Shown piece by piece: positions 1 to 10,800 of a stretch of 64,000 bases of DNA. Positions within the stretch are counted from its first letter, which is position 1, and the number at the start of each line of letters is the position of its first letter. The notes beneath the pieces were generated by a model, which had not been told where the DNA came from, ran no database searches, and saw only the letters and a program-made list of their open reading frames with translations. Both the position numbers and the translations under genes were made by a program. This DNA is from Laccaria trichodermophora (taxonomy: Eukaryota; Basidiomycota; Agaricomycetes; Agaricales; Hydnangiaceae): positions 706,135-770,134 of the forward strand of contig JACTVC010000029.1 of the NCBI GenBank assembly GCA_018417955.1, written 5' to 3'.

Positions 1-660
1 GCCCACGACACGACAATGACGAAATCCGCCCACCCACGAACGACGCCCACTGCCCCACACGACCCCACCGCCCACGAACGCCCGCCCACGACAACGACTG
101 CTCACGAGCGCCCACGACGCGACAACGAACGCCCATGCACGACAATGAAAACCCACGAGCGCGATGCCAACGCCAACGCGAAGTCGAACGAAACGGCAAC
201 CCACCCCCACAGATGCCAATACAGCCCACCACCCATGACCGACGACGACGCACGCGTGCCTACGCACGGAGGATTTCGCTCGCGTCAACGGAAATGGGCA
301 ACGACGAGCCCAGGTGAGCTCCCCCTCCCTCCATCATTCCTCACCACCACCCTTCCATCATCCCCCCTCCCTCCCTCTGTTGCTCCCCTCCTCATTTCTC
401 CCCCTCCCTCCATTGCTCCCCCTCCCATTGCTCCCCCCTCCATCCATTCCCACCTCACCCTTCACCACTCCCTCCCTTCACCACTCCCTCTCTCCTCCAT
501 CACTCCTTCCCCCTCCCTCCCCCCTCACTCTCTACTACATTATCCCCCCTCCATCACTTCCCCCTGTCTTCCCCCCTCCCTTAAATATTGAGAATAGTAA
601 AAATAAATTGTGTAGTCTATTTAATACATTTCAATTTTTCCTGCTCAACTTAGAATCATT
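1..660. repeat. Low-complexity C-rich and C/T-rich tract
   Basis: Positions 1-310 repeat degenerate variants of CGCCCACGA, and 310-590 is a pyrimidine tract of CCCTCCCTCCAT-like units. Long open frames here translate to proline- or serine-rich strings in several frames at once, which is what simple-sequence DNA gives. No splice signals or domains support a gene. The window edge cuts the tract, so its full extent is unknown. Confidence 0.75.
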
Positions 661-965
661 TCATAAAGTCATTCCATGTGGATTCCATATGGATTCCACC
701 CTTAAAATGGTATAGAACATATAGAATAGAGTATGGATTCCATCTGAAAAAGTATGGATTCCATGTGGAAAAAGTATGGAATCCATGTGAAAAAGTATGG
801 AATCCATCTGGGGGAAGTATGGAATCCATCAGCCATTCCATGGAATTCATCCCCCAAAGTCATGGAATCCATTCCCCCTTCCATGGAATCCATCCCCCCT
901 TCCATGGAATCCATCTGGAATTTCTGCAGTCCACCCTCCATTCCATGGATTCCACATGGAATAAC
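661..965. repeat. Self-complementary TGGAATCCA minisatellite
   Basis: About a dozen degenerate units of ATGGAATCCAT or ATGGATTCCAT follow one another with short A-rich or C-rich spacers. The core is close to an inverted repeat of itself, so both strands look alike and could form hairpins. Open frames on both strands (e.g. 754-978 plus, 702-1076 minus) are by-products of the repeat. The array abuts the minus-strand exon at about 970 and may have replaced the rest of that gene. Confidence 0.8.
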
Positions 966-1272
966 CCGGGGAGGGTAAAGTATTGTCCAAAGCGGCCATC
1001 TGCCTTTGCTTGGATACGTCGAATGCCAATTGGAGCTGTCGGGATGTAACCCGCGTTCGGAGTAGTGATAACCCACCAGGAGGCAGGGTCGAGCTTGTCC
1101 GGATGTTCGATAAAAGTGTTGATCCCCGCCTCACTCCCAACCTCCCTCGTCCGAACCTTGTGATCGATAACATCCCAACAGTAGGCATCCGTCGCGAGGA
1201 AATCCCGGTCCAAATCATGCGTGTATTCTTTGTAATAAGGTTTCGAATCTTGAATTGGAGTATCGGCCATGG
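966..1272 (-). CDS. Exon of unrecognised minus-strand gene (possibly truncated)
   Basis: Reading leftward, a splice acceptor (TTACTAG, AG at 1273-1274) is followed by ATG at 1270. About 100 well-mixed residues follow, beginning MADTPIQDSKPYYKEY and including SWWVITTPNAGYIP. The frame then runs into the TGGAATCCA minisatellite at about 965, where translation becomes repeat-like, so the natural 3' end seems lost. I do not recognise the family. The preceding intron (1273-1454) carries three conserved-core hairpins, and upstream exons appear at 1455-1570 and 1633-1680. Coding character is supported by amino-acid composition and splice context only. Confidence 0.4.
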
Positions 1273-1454
1273 CTAGTAATACAGTCAGAATTGAATCATA
1301 GTCAGAATTGTTGAAAGAACCTCGTGCGACAAAGAGTCAAACACGAGGAGAGGACATATATCGACAAGGAGTCAAGATATATATCCTCCAACGGAACGAC
1401 AAGGAGTCCAATTCCACAATCGAACAGGGCCGAATCCAGTGGACGACCACTCAC
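1273..1454 (-). other. 182-nt intron with three conserved-core hairpins (intron 1)
   Basis: On the minus strand the donor is GTGAGT (1454-1449) and the acceptor AG (1274-1273). Three motif copies lie inside. 1320-1348 has CCTCGTG paired with CACGAGG around a 15-nt core. 1356-1382 has ATATAT paired with ATATAT. 1393-1415 has GGAA paired with TTCC. Read in the sense of transcription each core is (T/C)T(T/G)GACTC(C/T)TTGTCG. Core centres are 35 nt apart. The intron is about three times the length typical of this window. Confidence 0.7.
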
Positions 1455-1680
1455 CAATCAGAAACCAGTCGATAGAGCACTAGAGTAGGTAGCCAGAAGC
1501 GAGAGAGAGGCGGTAGAAGCCCCAGAGACGTGCGGCTCAGAAGATTCAAGCAATGAGAAATGAGGCTGCAGTTTGAGGGAACGGCTGATCAGTAAGAGAA
1601 TACATGCCAACAAGAAATACTCACCAATCAACGAAGTATTGTTCGGCAAAGGGCAAACAATGAAGGATGCTCGCGAACGC

Positions 1681-1832
1681 CTACGAACGACGGATCAGTA
1701 TGTAGGTCTGGGGCCAAGCGAAACGAAACTGAGCAACAAGGAGTCTAACCCAGGAAGGAGGGAAGGTGGATCGACAAGGAGTCGAGTTCCGGAAAGAGAG
1801 GGAAAGATAATGGGGCGAAACGCAATACTCAC
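1681..1832 (-). other. 152-nt intron with two conserved-core motifs (intron 2)
   Basis: Minus-strand donor GTGAGT (1832-1827) and acceptor AG at 1682-1681. The core motif occurs at 1734-1748 (outer flanks not paired beyond one base; inner pairing GAC/GTT) and at 1772-1786 (flanks GGA 1768-1770 and TCC 1788-1790 with one T-T mismatch). This is the most degenerate member of the family. The next exon to the left, 1680-1633, ends at another GTGAGT donor near 1632. Confidence 0.55.
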
Positions 1833-2485
1833 TGTTTGAGTCCCGCTGGGCGCCAGTTATCGTGGAGTTCGAGGAACAATGAGGAGACTTGAGAAGGAAC
1901 GGGTAAGTAGGACCGCCGTTGATCATTGATCAACACCCAAAAATCCAATTACGTGGATCAGCGGTATCACGTGAACATCAGACGCGTCAATATTTGGACT
2001 TGATAGTAATATGCACCATGAGGACAAACTGACCACAACGCATTCTTGCGCTTCGTTGTAATGTAGGAAAGTGCGCATTGTTATGTTTACCTACCACCTG
2101 AGCGATCCTGTTGTCTCCGAAACACGGTCACCCCCAAATTCGCCAGTGTCCTCCATTTAACTTCGCGTGCCACCCTCTAAATAACCGTCCTCCGATGTTC
2201 ACTCCGATGTTCGAGCCCTCATTGCTACTATTTTGAATTGGAGTCGTTTTTCACTATCTGCCGCGAGTTTCTGAGTAGAAGGCAGAGGCAGGGATGTTAG
2301 CTGTGAAGAAGCCAACATATTTGAGCAACAGCACCTGATATGAGCCGCCAGCTCTTCACGACGCTCTTCAGGACACCGCGTAGGTGTTAGCCCACACGAT
2401 CCATTTTTCCCTACAAGATAATCCCTCTCCGCACTTCCTTTGGCGTCTATGGTCTCGCAGCGCCTAAGAAGATAATGGGTAAGAA

Positions 2486-2762
2486 TTAGTCCAAATTAAA
2501 CCTACGAATCGGCACCTCCAGCTGAGAGGTTGGCTGGCTGGAAGTCGTCGTCCTCTTCATCACTGTCGTCGTTTGTCCTGCTTGATCTCCGTTTGTGTGC
2601 CCTAACACTGGCCCGAGATGTGGGTGCGACGATCGGGTTGAAGCGATGCGACCTGGGAACGGGCGCGGGATAGGGAATGGTGGGTGGTGGTGAGTGCGAT
2701 CCGCTCCCACGGCTATGTCTGCCAGAGGCCATGCCATCGGAGGACAGCTCACCAGTGCTCAA
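2486..2762 (-). CDS. Possible Arg/Ser/Pro-rich exon, unrecognised
   Basis: A minus-strand frame of about 86 codons begins MSTGELSSDGMASGRHSRG and ends in a Ser/Asp/Glu-rich stretch (SSRTNDDSDEEDDDF) before its stop. Composition is low-complexity and disordered. It lies between introns 2 and 3 of the putative minus-strand transcription unit and may be one of its exons, but no domain or splice chain proves this. The flanking stretches 1837-2485 and 2763-3038 show no gene I can support. Confidence 0.22.
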
Positions 2763-3038
2763 GGGGTGAGCGAGCGACGGAGGGGAAATGGCAGCACCAT
2801 CAACTAAATAGCAATTTCAGGAAGCCTAGTACGCGGATAGTTAGCCAGGGAACTATACCGTTTTTAAAAACTCACCTATCGCGAAGTCCACCGTCATCCA
2901 AAGGTCACCCATCGGACTACAGGAATTGAAGCGACCTAGCGAGGTTCAAAAGAGGCGATTACGTCGTCAAATCCGAGGCCAACGTGAGCCAGAGCCTTGG
3001 TTCGCGGGATGTAACCTTGGCGCAAGGAGCGGACCACC

Positions 3039-3231
3039 CTACCAAAATTAACATGTCAGCGCCAGTACCCTACGCGAATAAGCTAACCAACGATGCGAGC
3101 GACAAAGAGTCCAACTTGATCGAACTCAGACCGACAAGGAGTCAAGGTCTGTCAAGGTCTGCCTACACGGGACGACAAAGAGTCCAATCCCGGCCCTTCA
3201 TGGCCACAGAGATGTATTGGGCATTACTCAC
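3039..3231 (-). other. 193-nt intron with three conserved-core hairpins (intron 3)
   Basis: Minus-strand donor GTGAGT (3231-3226) and acceptor GGTAG with AG at 3040-3039. Hairpins: 3096-3118 (CGAG with CTTG, one G-T pair), 3127-3151 (CAGACC with GGTCTG) and 3168-3192 (CGGGA with TCCCG). The right arm GTCAAGGTCTG of the middle hairpin is repeated immediately at 3151-3161. Orientation matches introns 1 and 2, i.e. leftward transcription. Confidence 0.65.
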
Positions 3232-3495
3232 CGTATAGTTCGTCTGCGAGGCAGTGGACGACGAGAGTAACTTGAAAGAGCACAGGTAAGGTTTCTTACA
3301 TGTACAGTATTATCTTATCAAACTCTGATCTTGATCTCCGAACTTTTGATCACCGTTGACAGCCACTCTCCCGCCCTCTTTCTCCGACGCATCCCGCTTC
3401 CCTTGTTCCCTGTTTGTCCGACGCTTCTCTTGTATCCTTCAAGGTCCTTTATTCACCGCGTCCTTTCTTCTGGGTGGATGGTTTTTTCTTGAAAT

Positions 3496-3675
3496 GTGAG
3501 TACTCCCATTCGCTCACTTTGTCTCCCTTCTAGCGCACAAGGATTTGACTCATTGTCGTCCTTGTTGCGAAGGCCTTGACTCATTGTCGGCCTTTCACTC
3601 TGGCGGTTTGACTCTTTGTCGCCGCTTTTCTCTCAAAGCGCCGGATTGAAGATGATGCTCATTGTTTTCAATTAG
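3496..3675 (+). other. 180-nt intron with three conserved-core hairpins (intron 4)
   Basis: Donor GTGAGT at 3496, acceptor ATTAG ending at 3675. Hairpins: 3537-3565 (ACAAGGA with TCCTTGT), 3570-3594 (AAGGCC with GGCCTT) and 3603-3625 (GCGG with CCGC). The cores read TTTGACTCATTGTCG, CTTGACTCATTGTCG and TTTGACTCTTTGTCG. Core centres are 31-32 nt apart. This is the cleanest example of the family and the first copy of the tandem duplication. Confidence 0.75.
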
Positions 3676-3920
3676 ATCGGTGTTTCTGTGCTAGGCCATT
3701 CTAACTTGTCGGGCCAATTTTTGCCCGCCGTTCACGCTCCTTACATCGCCGCCTCTTTCAAATGTGATTGATCGCTGTTGAAAGCCACTCTCCCACCTTC
3801 TTTCTCCGACACATCCCCCTTCCCTTGTTCCCTGTTTGTCCGACGTTTCTCTTGTTTCCTTCAAGGTCCTTTCTTCACCACGTCCTTTCTTCTGGGCGGA
3901 TGGTTTCACTTTCTTGAAAT

Positions 3921-4099
3921 GTGAGTACTTCGATTGACTTGCTTTGTCCCCTTCTGGCGCACATGGATTTGACTCTTTGTCGTCCTCGTGGCCAAGGCTT
4001 TGACTCCTTGTCGGCTTTTCATTCTGGCGGTTTGACTCGTTGTCGCTGCTATTTTCTCAAAGGGCCAGCTTGAAGTCAATGCTAATTGTTTTCACACAG
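3921..4099 (+). other. 179-nt intron with three conserved-core hairpins (intron 5)
   Basis: Donor GTGAGT at 3921, acceptor CACAG ending at 4099; paralogue of intron 4. Hairpins: 3960-3990 (CAC/GTG and GGA/TCC flanking a two-base mismatch), 3994-4018 (AAGGC with GCTTT, one G-T pair) and 4027-4049 (GCGG with CTGC, one G-T pair). Cores are TTTGACTC(T/C/G)TTGTCG. Relative to intron 4, two stems survive a C-to-T change through G-T pairing. Confidence 0.75.
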
Positions 4100-4125
4100 A
4101 TCGGAGGCAGTTCTCGCGCTATATC

Positions 4126-4809
4126 TTTCAGACCAGTGCTGCCTGCCGTTCGAGCTGGTTATCATGGGACCTCTATCGCTTGCGCACACTCCGATCCACC
4201 TTCTTGATCACAACACGTATGAAACCTGCCGACTTTACCTAGTGCTATAGAAGCTCGCCCGGCAATGCTATTGTCAACCCTGCACCCACTCGTGGCTGGC
4301 CGTCTAATTCAACCCAACAATAGCCTGGACGCTATGCAGCGATGTTGTTCCTTGGCCTTGTTTAGGCACCTCCGTCCCTCTCTCTTTTGGCAGGGTAAGT
4401 TGGCCTCGACGACCTACGTAGATGCGCTCATCGCGGATATATCTATTTCAGAATTTGAATGCCAATGCCTAATTTAAGGCACCAGCTAAGTTCTTCATTA
4501 TGGCTAGTCAGTTATACAGATCCGTCGTGTAAGCTATTGTCTATGTCCAATCCGCCCGATTATTGCTATGAGCTGACCCCGAGATTAGGGACTTGCGCCT
4601 CGTCATTACAATGAATTCCAACTGTAGTGCAACATTACATGCATAACATGCAACAACAAATCCCTTCGGGTTAGCTTGGTTTTGTCCTGACATAAGTAAA
4701 AAGATGATTATATATTAGAAACCCCGTGGACGCCTCTCTGACCTTTCCCATTCACAAAAAAGCCCTCGAATTTCGAACAAAAAAGCCAATACCAAAACTA
4801 ACAACTATA
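4126..4809. other. Intergenic stretch, no supported gene
   Basis: Between the tandem duplication and the large plus-strand gene I see no chain of exons or recognisable domain. The stretch presumably includes the 5' untranslated region and promoter of the gene starting at 4810; no specific element is identifiable by eye. Confidence 0.5.
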
Positions 4810-7800
4810 ATGTCAGAACCTCGTCAACTTCGCTCTCGTAAGCCTGTTGTCGTTCCACCCCTTGTGGTGGGTAGAGGCAATGCTTCCCCCAAGGTTAGAG
4901 ACTCCTCTGCCACCGTTTGCCACGTCGTTAAAATATTTTTGCAGAAGGGAGCGGTGAAGGCGGCACAAAGTACACACGACGATAGGTATGGTCTTACCCT
5001 TGGTAGCGATAACTTCCACCTCAACGTATTTCAGTGTAACAGATGCTGAGACTGGCAGCGACGTTGTCGGGAAGACCGCGCCCACTCAGGCCACAGGCCC
5101 TCGTACTCGAGTCAGGAAGGTCGCTGCTGCTGTAGTCAACACCACCGTTGACGAGGCTCCTACACCGGCTGCTGCTCAACGTGGTCGGGCCAAAAAGTAG
5201 GTTTGCGGCTTAAGGGAAAACAACGAACTAATGTTTTATTGCAGAAATAAAGCCAAGCCTGTAGAGAAGAATCTACAGAGTCAGTCAGAACCCGAAAAGT
5301 CGGAGGCTGTAGTCAACACCGCCGTTGACGACGCTCCTACTCCGGCGGCTTCCAGGCCCAGTCGGGCCAAAAAGTATGTGTTTGCCTCTCAAGGGAAATC
5401 AACGAAGTAATGTTTGGGTGCAGAAACAAATCCAAGGCAGAAACAAAAATTCTACCAAGTGATTCTGAACCCGAAAAGTCTACCCCAATGGCGGACAACA
5501 TCAGGTGAGGTCTTGTTAGCGATTCATCCGGGGTGGTGCGAGTCTGATCGTGAACTTTAGGTTCATGGACAACCAAGATGGGAACGACGCCATTGTCGAC
5601 ACTGAACCCTGTGAGACTCTGGGACGTTCAATGGAGGTGGTGCCCATCTCCGCCTTCAAACTGAGGGCTAATCAGCTGCTGGATTCCGATCCACTGAAGC
5701 TGAACGTTGGTGACGGGTCAAACCCCATCGTCGACAATGTCTTCACCGATGCGGTCCCTGGAGGGAGTGGTGCGGCGTCTGGGACTGGCTCCCACTCGGC
5801 TCACGTCAAGCTCAGTCTGACAAAGTCTTTCCGCATGTACGGCCTCAAGCAAGTGTGCGTACGTCTGCCTTTTTCAGGGCTCTCCGTTTGACTCCTTGTC
5901 GCGGCGAGTCCTCACCTGAGTGAAATTTGACTCCATGTCATTTCACTCGGGTTTCACCAGCGTTAACTCCTTGTTCGCTGCTTCCCCTTGTTCAAAATTT
6001 CTCTAACAACTTTACAGGGTGCATAATATTGCTGATCCAGACGCAACTCCCACCCAGGAACTTATATCCCACACCAATCGGTTGGTTGCCTAGACATCTA
6101 CATTGATTGGGTGTACGACTGACTGTAACTCTGCAGAGTCATGGACAATTTGACCGTAGCTGCTGATGACTTGTACTTTAACAAAGATCCGAAGAACCGC
6201 CCATCATACTTGGAGAACTCCCCGCCTGCACGTCGCGCAGACAATACGGGGGGCAGGTAAGTGCTGAAAAGGAGCTCTGACGAAGACCGTATTGATCTTA
6301 TGCCTCAGGGGAATGTCTGGTTTGATTGGGTTCGGCCTTCCGTTGTCTGTCCAGGCCAGGTTGACGTGAGTCGCTTATCATGATTGTTCCTATCTGGCTT
6401 ACCAGACTTGTAGTGCTGCTTCTGCCAGAGTTTCTCCGCCAGTGGAGGCCACATTTTCCATCAGATCAACTCTCATTCCAACGTACGTATCTTGGATTAT
6501 TTAGAGTAAGAGTGGTTTTTGACTACGCTACAGAAATGAATCATCTGGTGTCTTTCCCTCTTCACCCATTCCCGGCCCCACTCAGGCTGAGCCTCGTTCG
6601 CGTGGCCTCTACACGTTACGCAATAGGCCCAACATACCTTCCTTACTTCTTATTGATCCTACATTGGCCTATCGTGAACCCAAGACTAGTGATGTGCCGG
6701 CCTGGCCTGAAAGCCGCAAGCCAGCCCAAGCCGAGCCTTCTGAGGCCAAGCTCTGTGAAGCCGTCGCAGGGCTTGGTGTGGCCTGCGGCTCAGGCTTCAC
6801 TTCTTCAAAGCCCTGAGCCGTGGCTCAGGCCACGGCTTTGTGCAGCTGATAATTAGGTGTGTAAACAACCTCTAAGGTGAAAAAAAAAGACTGAGCTCAC
6901 ATCATTGCTTGACCTTGAGAATCAACATGAGAATTGACAGGTAACACCGCCAACAAAAGTCAATTGATGATTGATTTACCTGCTTGAATTGCACCACGTG
7001 AGCACTTTGCACTATCCCGCGAATCCAATCTCACCAGTTCTTGCATATTGACTCATTTCAAGCTAAGTTGCAAAATTCAATGATATAAAATGTTTATTAA
7101 CCCATGTACCAGCTTTTCTTCTTACTCCTTGCTTACAGGCCGCGGCCTAAGCCCAAGCCACAGACGGCTTTGGCTGGCTTGGGCCCAGGGCTCGGGCTCG
7201 AGAAATCTCAAGCCCGAGCTCTCAAAAGCCAGGCCAAAGCCACGGCTTCCAGGCCAAGCCGGGCCGTCACATCACTACCCAAGACCCCTGACCCAGCATC
7301 CAGTGATGAAGATTTCGATTCGACGATGCCATCAGATGATGGGCTGCCCCTCCCTTCCCCGTCATCTCTTCCGCATCCAGTAACCGTTTACTTCTGCCGT
7401 ATTGGCAGAGTCATGGAAGGGATGGGTTACATTGGACATCGTTCGAGAATTTGGATAGCCACAGATGCTCGCCCTGCCCACCCGTATACCCGGTTTACTT
7501 CCTGGCACAATCGGGCGAGTGAACGATGGGAGTCTCTCCCGGAAGGCTACACCACTGATCCCCCTCCTGCGACGAACCATCTTGGAGAGGTGGAGGTATG
7601 GTGGGAGGAAGCGGAGATAATCGCCAGGCATCGGGCTAAACGCTTGGCGGCAAAACGCTTGGCAGCAAAGTATGCAGAGTCTAAGGACCAACCACAGTCA
7701 GGGTGCGATGCAGCATCAGTAGACGAAGCAGAGTTGGGTGATGAAGCAGGGTCAGGCAACGAAGCAGAGTTTGGCAAGTTGGGCGACGAAGCAGAGACAG

Positions 7801-10800
7801 CCGACGAAGCACCCGAAACAGAGGCAGGGCTCGAAGTAGAAGACCAGGTTACAGAGTCGAGCCAGCGGAGAGGCCTGCCTCCCTGCATCATCCATGGCAA
7901 TCAACACCCTCAGGCGCAGTGCATACCAGACGAAGAACCAGACTCAGAGGCCGACTTGCAGACGGACCACCATCGTTCGGGGTACAGGACAGCATCTACA
8001 TTGACGCCCAGTGACTATAGTCAGACCACGAAGGCAAAATTAGAGCTACGTGAACATGCACAAAAGAATCAGGGACTTGGACACGACGAGATGAACACTG
8101 AGGAGGAGGAGGCTGATGACGAAAGGATAATGAAGGAAGCCGATAAGCAGGATGACCGTCGTCGAATCAAGAGCAAAAAGGCTTCGAAAAAGGTTTCACC
8201 ACCGGGTGACGGATCCAGGGAGTAGAGGATTCATCAGGTTCGACGTCGTTTGGTGAAGGGCACACGTCCTGCACAAAGACCTTCAGCAGGCAATGACAAG
8301 TCAGGCGATCCCGGCACGGAGTTTACGCGAATTTTACGTCGTTTGGTGGAAAGTAAGCCACCTCCACAGAGGCCTTTGGGAGACAGTGACGGATCAGACG
8401 AGGATGGAGGAAGCCAAAGTCCCCATGCACGACCTGTTGCTAGTACCAAAGCACTGGGGAAAAAACGTGCAGATCCCGCTGGGAAAGAAAAGTGCGGCCG
8501 TTACTCAGCTCGCGAATTAGATCAAGTCAAGGAGCTGTCAGACACCATCGTGGCGTACTGCAAGGACATGGGCCGTACACCTGAGTCCGTCCTACGCAAA
8601 GGGGGCTTCAATGTTTCCCTTGCTCGTCAGCCATCTTGGTGGGACGTATGGCAGATGTACTTGCGTATTCAGACATACAATCCACAATCAAGTAGGTCTA
8701 TTATGTTTGGTCTAGGGTAATCAGGCCTCATTGATTGGTTTCAGGTGCCAGTCTAGGCTCGTGGTCAGCCCAGGCTGCGGTGATGTACAAGCAGCTCAAC
8801 GAGTCGTTGTCAGGGGATGAGCTGGAGGAGTTCCAGCAGAATATGCTCATCGAGTTGGCACAGAGCAAGTCGGAGACGGGGGGGCAGCAATTCAAGATGA
8901 CGAAAACGGCGCTGAAGCAAGTGCAAGATCTTGTGAGTTTCCTGCCTTCAAGCTTCATGGGGGGCAACTTATCAAATATTGTTGTTTGTAGGCTATAGCG
9001 TTGGGAAGGGCAGACGTGGACTTGATTGGGGTCATCATCCCTCGTGATCCTGTGGCAAACCAGGCCGCTACCGTTGTCACTGGCAATGACAAGCTGCAAC
9101 GCGTCATCGAGCATTGTCAAGCGGACGTTAAGAAGATGCTTCACGTTTTGACGACTCTTCTTCGGTAAGTTATACAACTATCATCAAATCAAATTTGGTG
9201 TTGACCTTCGACTATAAAGGGGAATGGATTCTAATCTCATTGTACCCGAATCTGTGGACTTCTCGCAACTCCTGGGGGTTGATATCTCGAACTTGGATGC
9301 AGAAGCCAAAAGCTCAAGTGCAGGGCCGGAGCCTCAGATTGTGAATCCCGCGACGCACAGGAAGGCATCGAAAACTCTGACAAAAAAAGGGAAGTCCTCC
9401 AAAGCTGTGGCAAGCTCTGCCGACCCCAATTTTAACCTCCCCATTATGGCCGTTCCTGCCGCTTATTGGCTTTGCCGTCCCATGGAAACAGCGAGAGATC
9501 GCTCGCGAAGATGTGTACCTAATCTACTGAGGTTTGACATTGGTACGTGGCATTGTTGTTGTTGATGTGCATTATGTGCTGATGGGTTTGCAGCGGATTG
9601 CGCAGGTCCTGAGATAGTGTCGGCATCAGCGTTGTGGGCCAACTTTTTCACCCACTGCCGCGATGCTAAGATGGTTCTCCAACGTTGGCCTTGCAATGAA
9701 CCCATCCCTGGGGCAAAGAGATGGTCAATTACCGACATCACTTCAAATGGTATCAATTTGATTTTTACGTACATGATGAGCAAGGACGAGACGAACAAGC
9801 TGGCCCCTCAAATTGTCTCGTGGTCAGATGGTAAGTTTGACTTGTGTTGTTCACGAGGCATATTCTAAATGATTGGGCTTTAGATTACACGGACTTGGTG
9901 GAGGGGAGTGAGGAGTGGTTGAACATACCGATTGTTACAGGCGAATCCGAATCAGGGGAGCTCGTGGTCCTCGCCCGTGTCAAAAATTGTGCGCCTGAGG
10001 TGGAGAATGCTGCTCGTCAAAACGATGGAGGCGCTGACTGCCCTCCACTACTCCGTGCCAGAGTGCGTAGCCAGATTATGGAAGATAATACCTTGAAGGT
10101 CATCAAGAAGAAGAAGACAGCAACAACCTCAACACAAGTTGGCCGGCAGAAGCACAAGTTACGGGAGGAGCCTAAGCCTTCAGGAGCTGGTGTCAAGGCG
10201 GAAAAACTAATGTCTTCGGATGGGGATACTCAGGATGATGCTCGTGCTCCTGCAATCTCCCCCATTCATTCCCCTCCAGCCAAACGTGTCCGTCGCCAGG
10301 AGTTGGTAGGCCAAGGGGTTGTTTTGGGTTCACGCCCAGTGCGCGAGATCCAAGGCGGACCCAGAGACAGCGGTTGGGAGAGTCAAGATGGGCTGCATCC
10401 CCGGACCATGTCCCAGGGCCCAGACAATGAGCGCGGGCTGGACAAAGGGCATGATTCACGGGGGATGTCCCAGCAGCGGAATACTCATAACGAAGCTGTT
10501 GCAGACCGTGCTGGTGGCTCCCGTCTGAGGGCATGGAACGAAGCTGAAGGCCGCAATCACAATAACTTCGACACCGATGTGAATATGTATGACAAAGAAG
10601 GGTGCGACAATGCTTTCATGGAGGATTATCAGGCGACTAGGTTCGAACCCTCTTTTTCCATGCAGGATAACTATCACCGACCGCCGCCCCAGTTCTCAAA
10701 TCTCCAACATTATGGCCACCATCAACGACAGTATGCACCATCTGACTTTGGTGGAAGAGGCTGTGGTCTCCGCCCCCAATATCGAGGACATGGTCGTCCG

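Larger units (their letters stand above)
3350..4125 (+). repeat. Tandem duplication (offset about 421-424 bp) containing exon plus hairpin intron
   Basis: Two diverged copies lie head to tail at about 3350-3700 and 3771-4125. Landmarks recur at constant offset: CCACTCTCCC at 3364 and 3785; TTCTTGAAAT before a GTGAGTACT donor at 3496 and 3921; AGATCGG after the acceptor at 3674 and 4098. Differences are mostly single substitutions. Each copy carries one putative exon and one intron with three hairpins, so the hairpin cassette was duplicated together with its host exon. I do not recognise a protein in the exons; they could be untranslated. Confidence 0.75.

Noticed and set aside
16..715. Long proline/serine-rich open frames at the left edge
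   Set aside because: They are open in several frames because the DNA is simple C/T-rich sequence; no splice or domain evidence.
3691..3909. 72-codon minus-strand frame
   Set aside because: It crosses the tandem-duplicated exon/intron on the opposite strand and is Arg/Gly/Glu-biased without support.
1321..5980. CRISPR-like array (short repeats at regular spacing)
   Set aside because: The conserved piece is a hairpin core within introns, copies are only 31-41 nt apart in groups of three, flanks are self-complementary rather than spacer-like, and the genome is eukaryotic.
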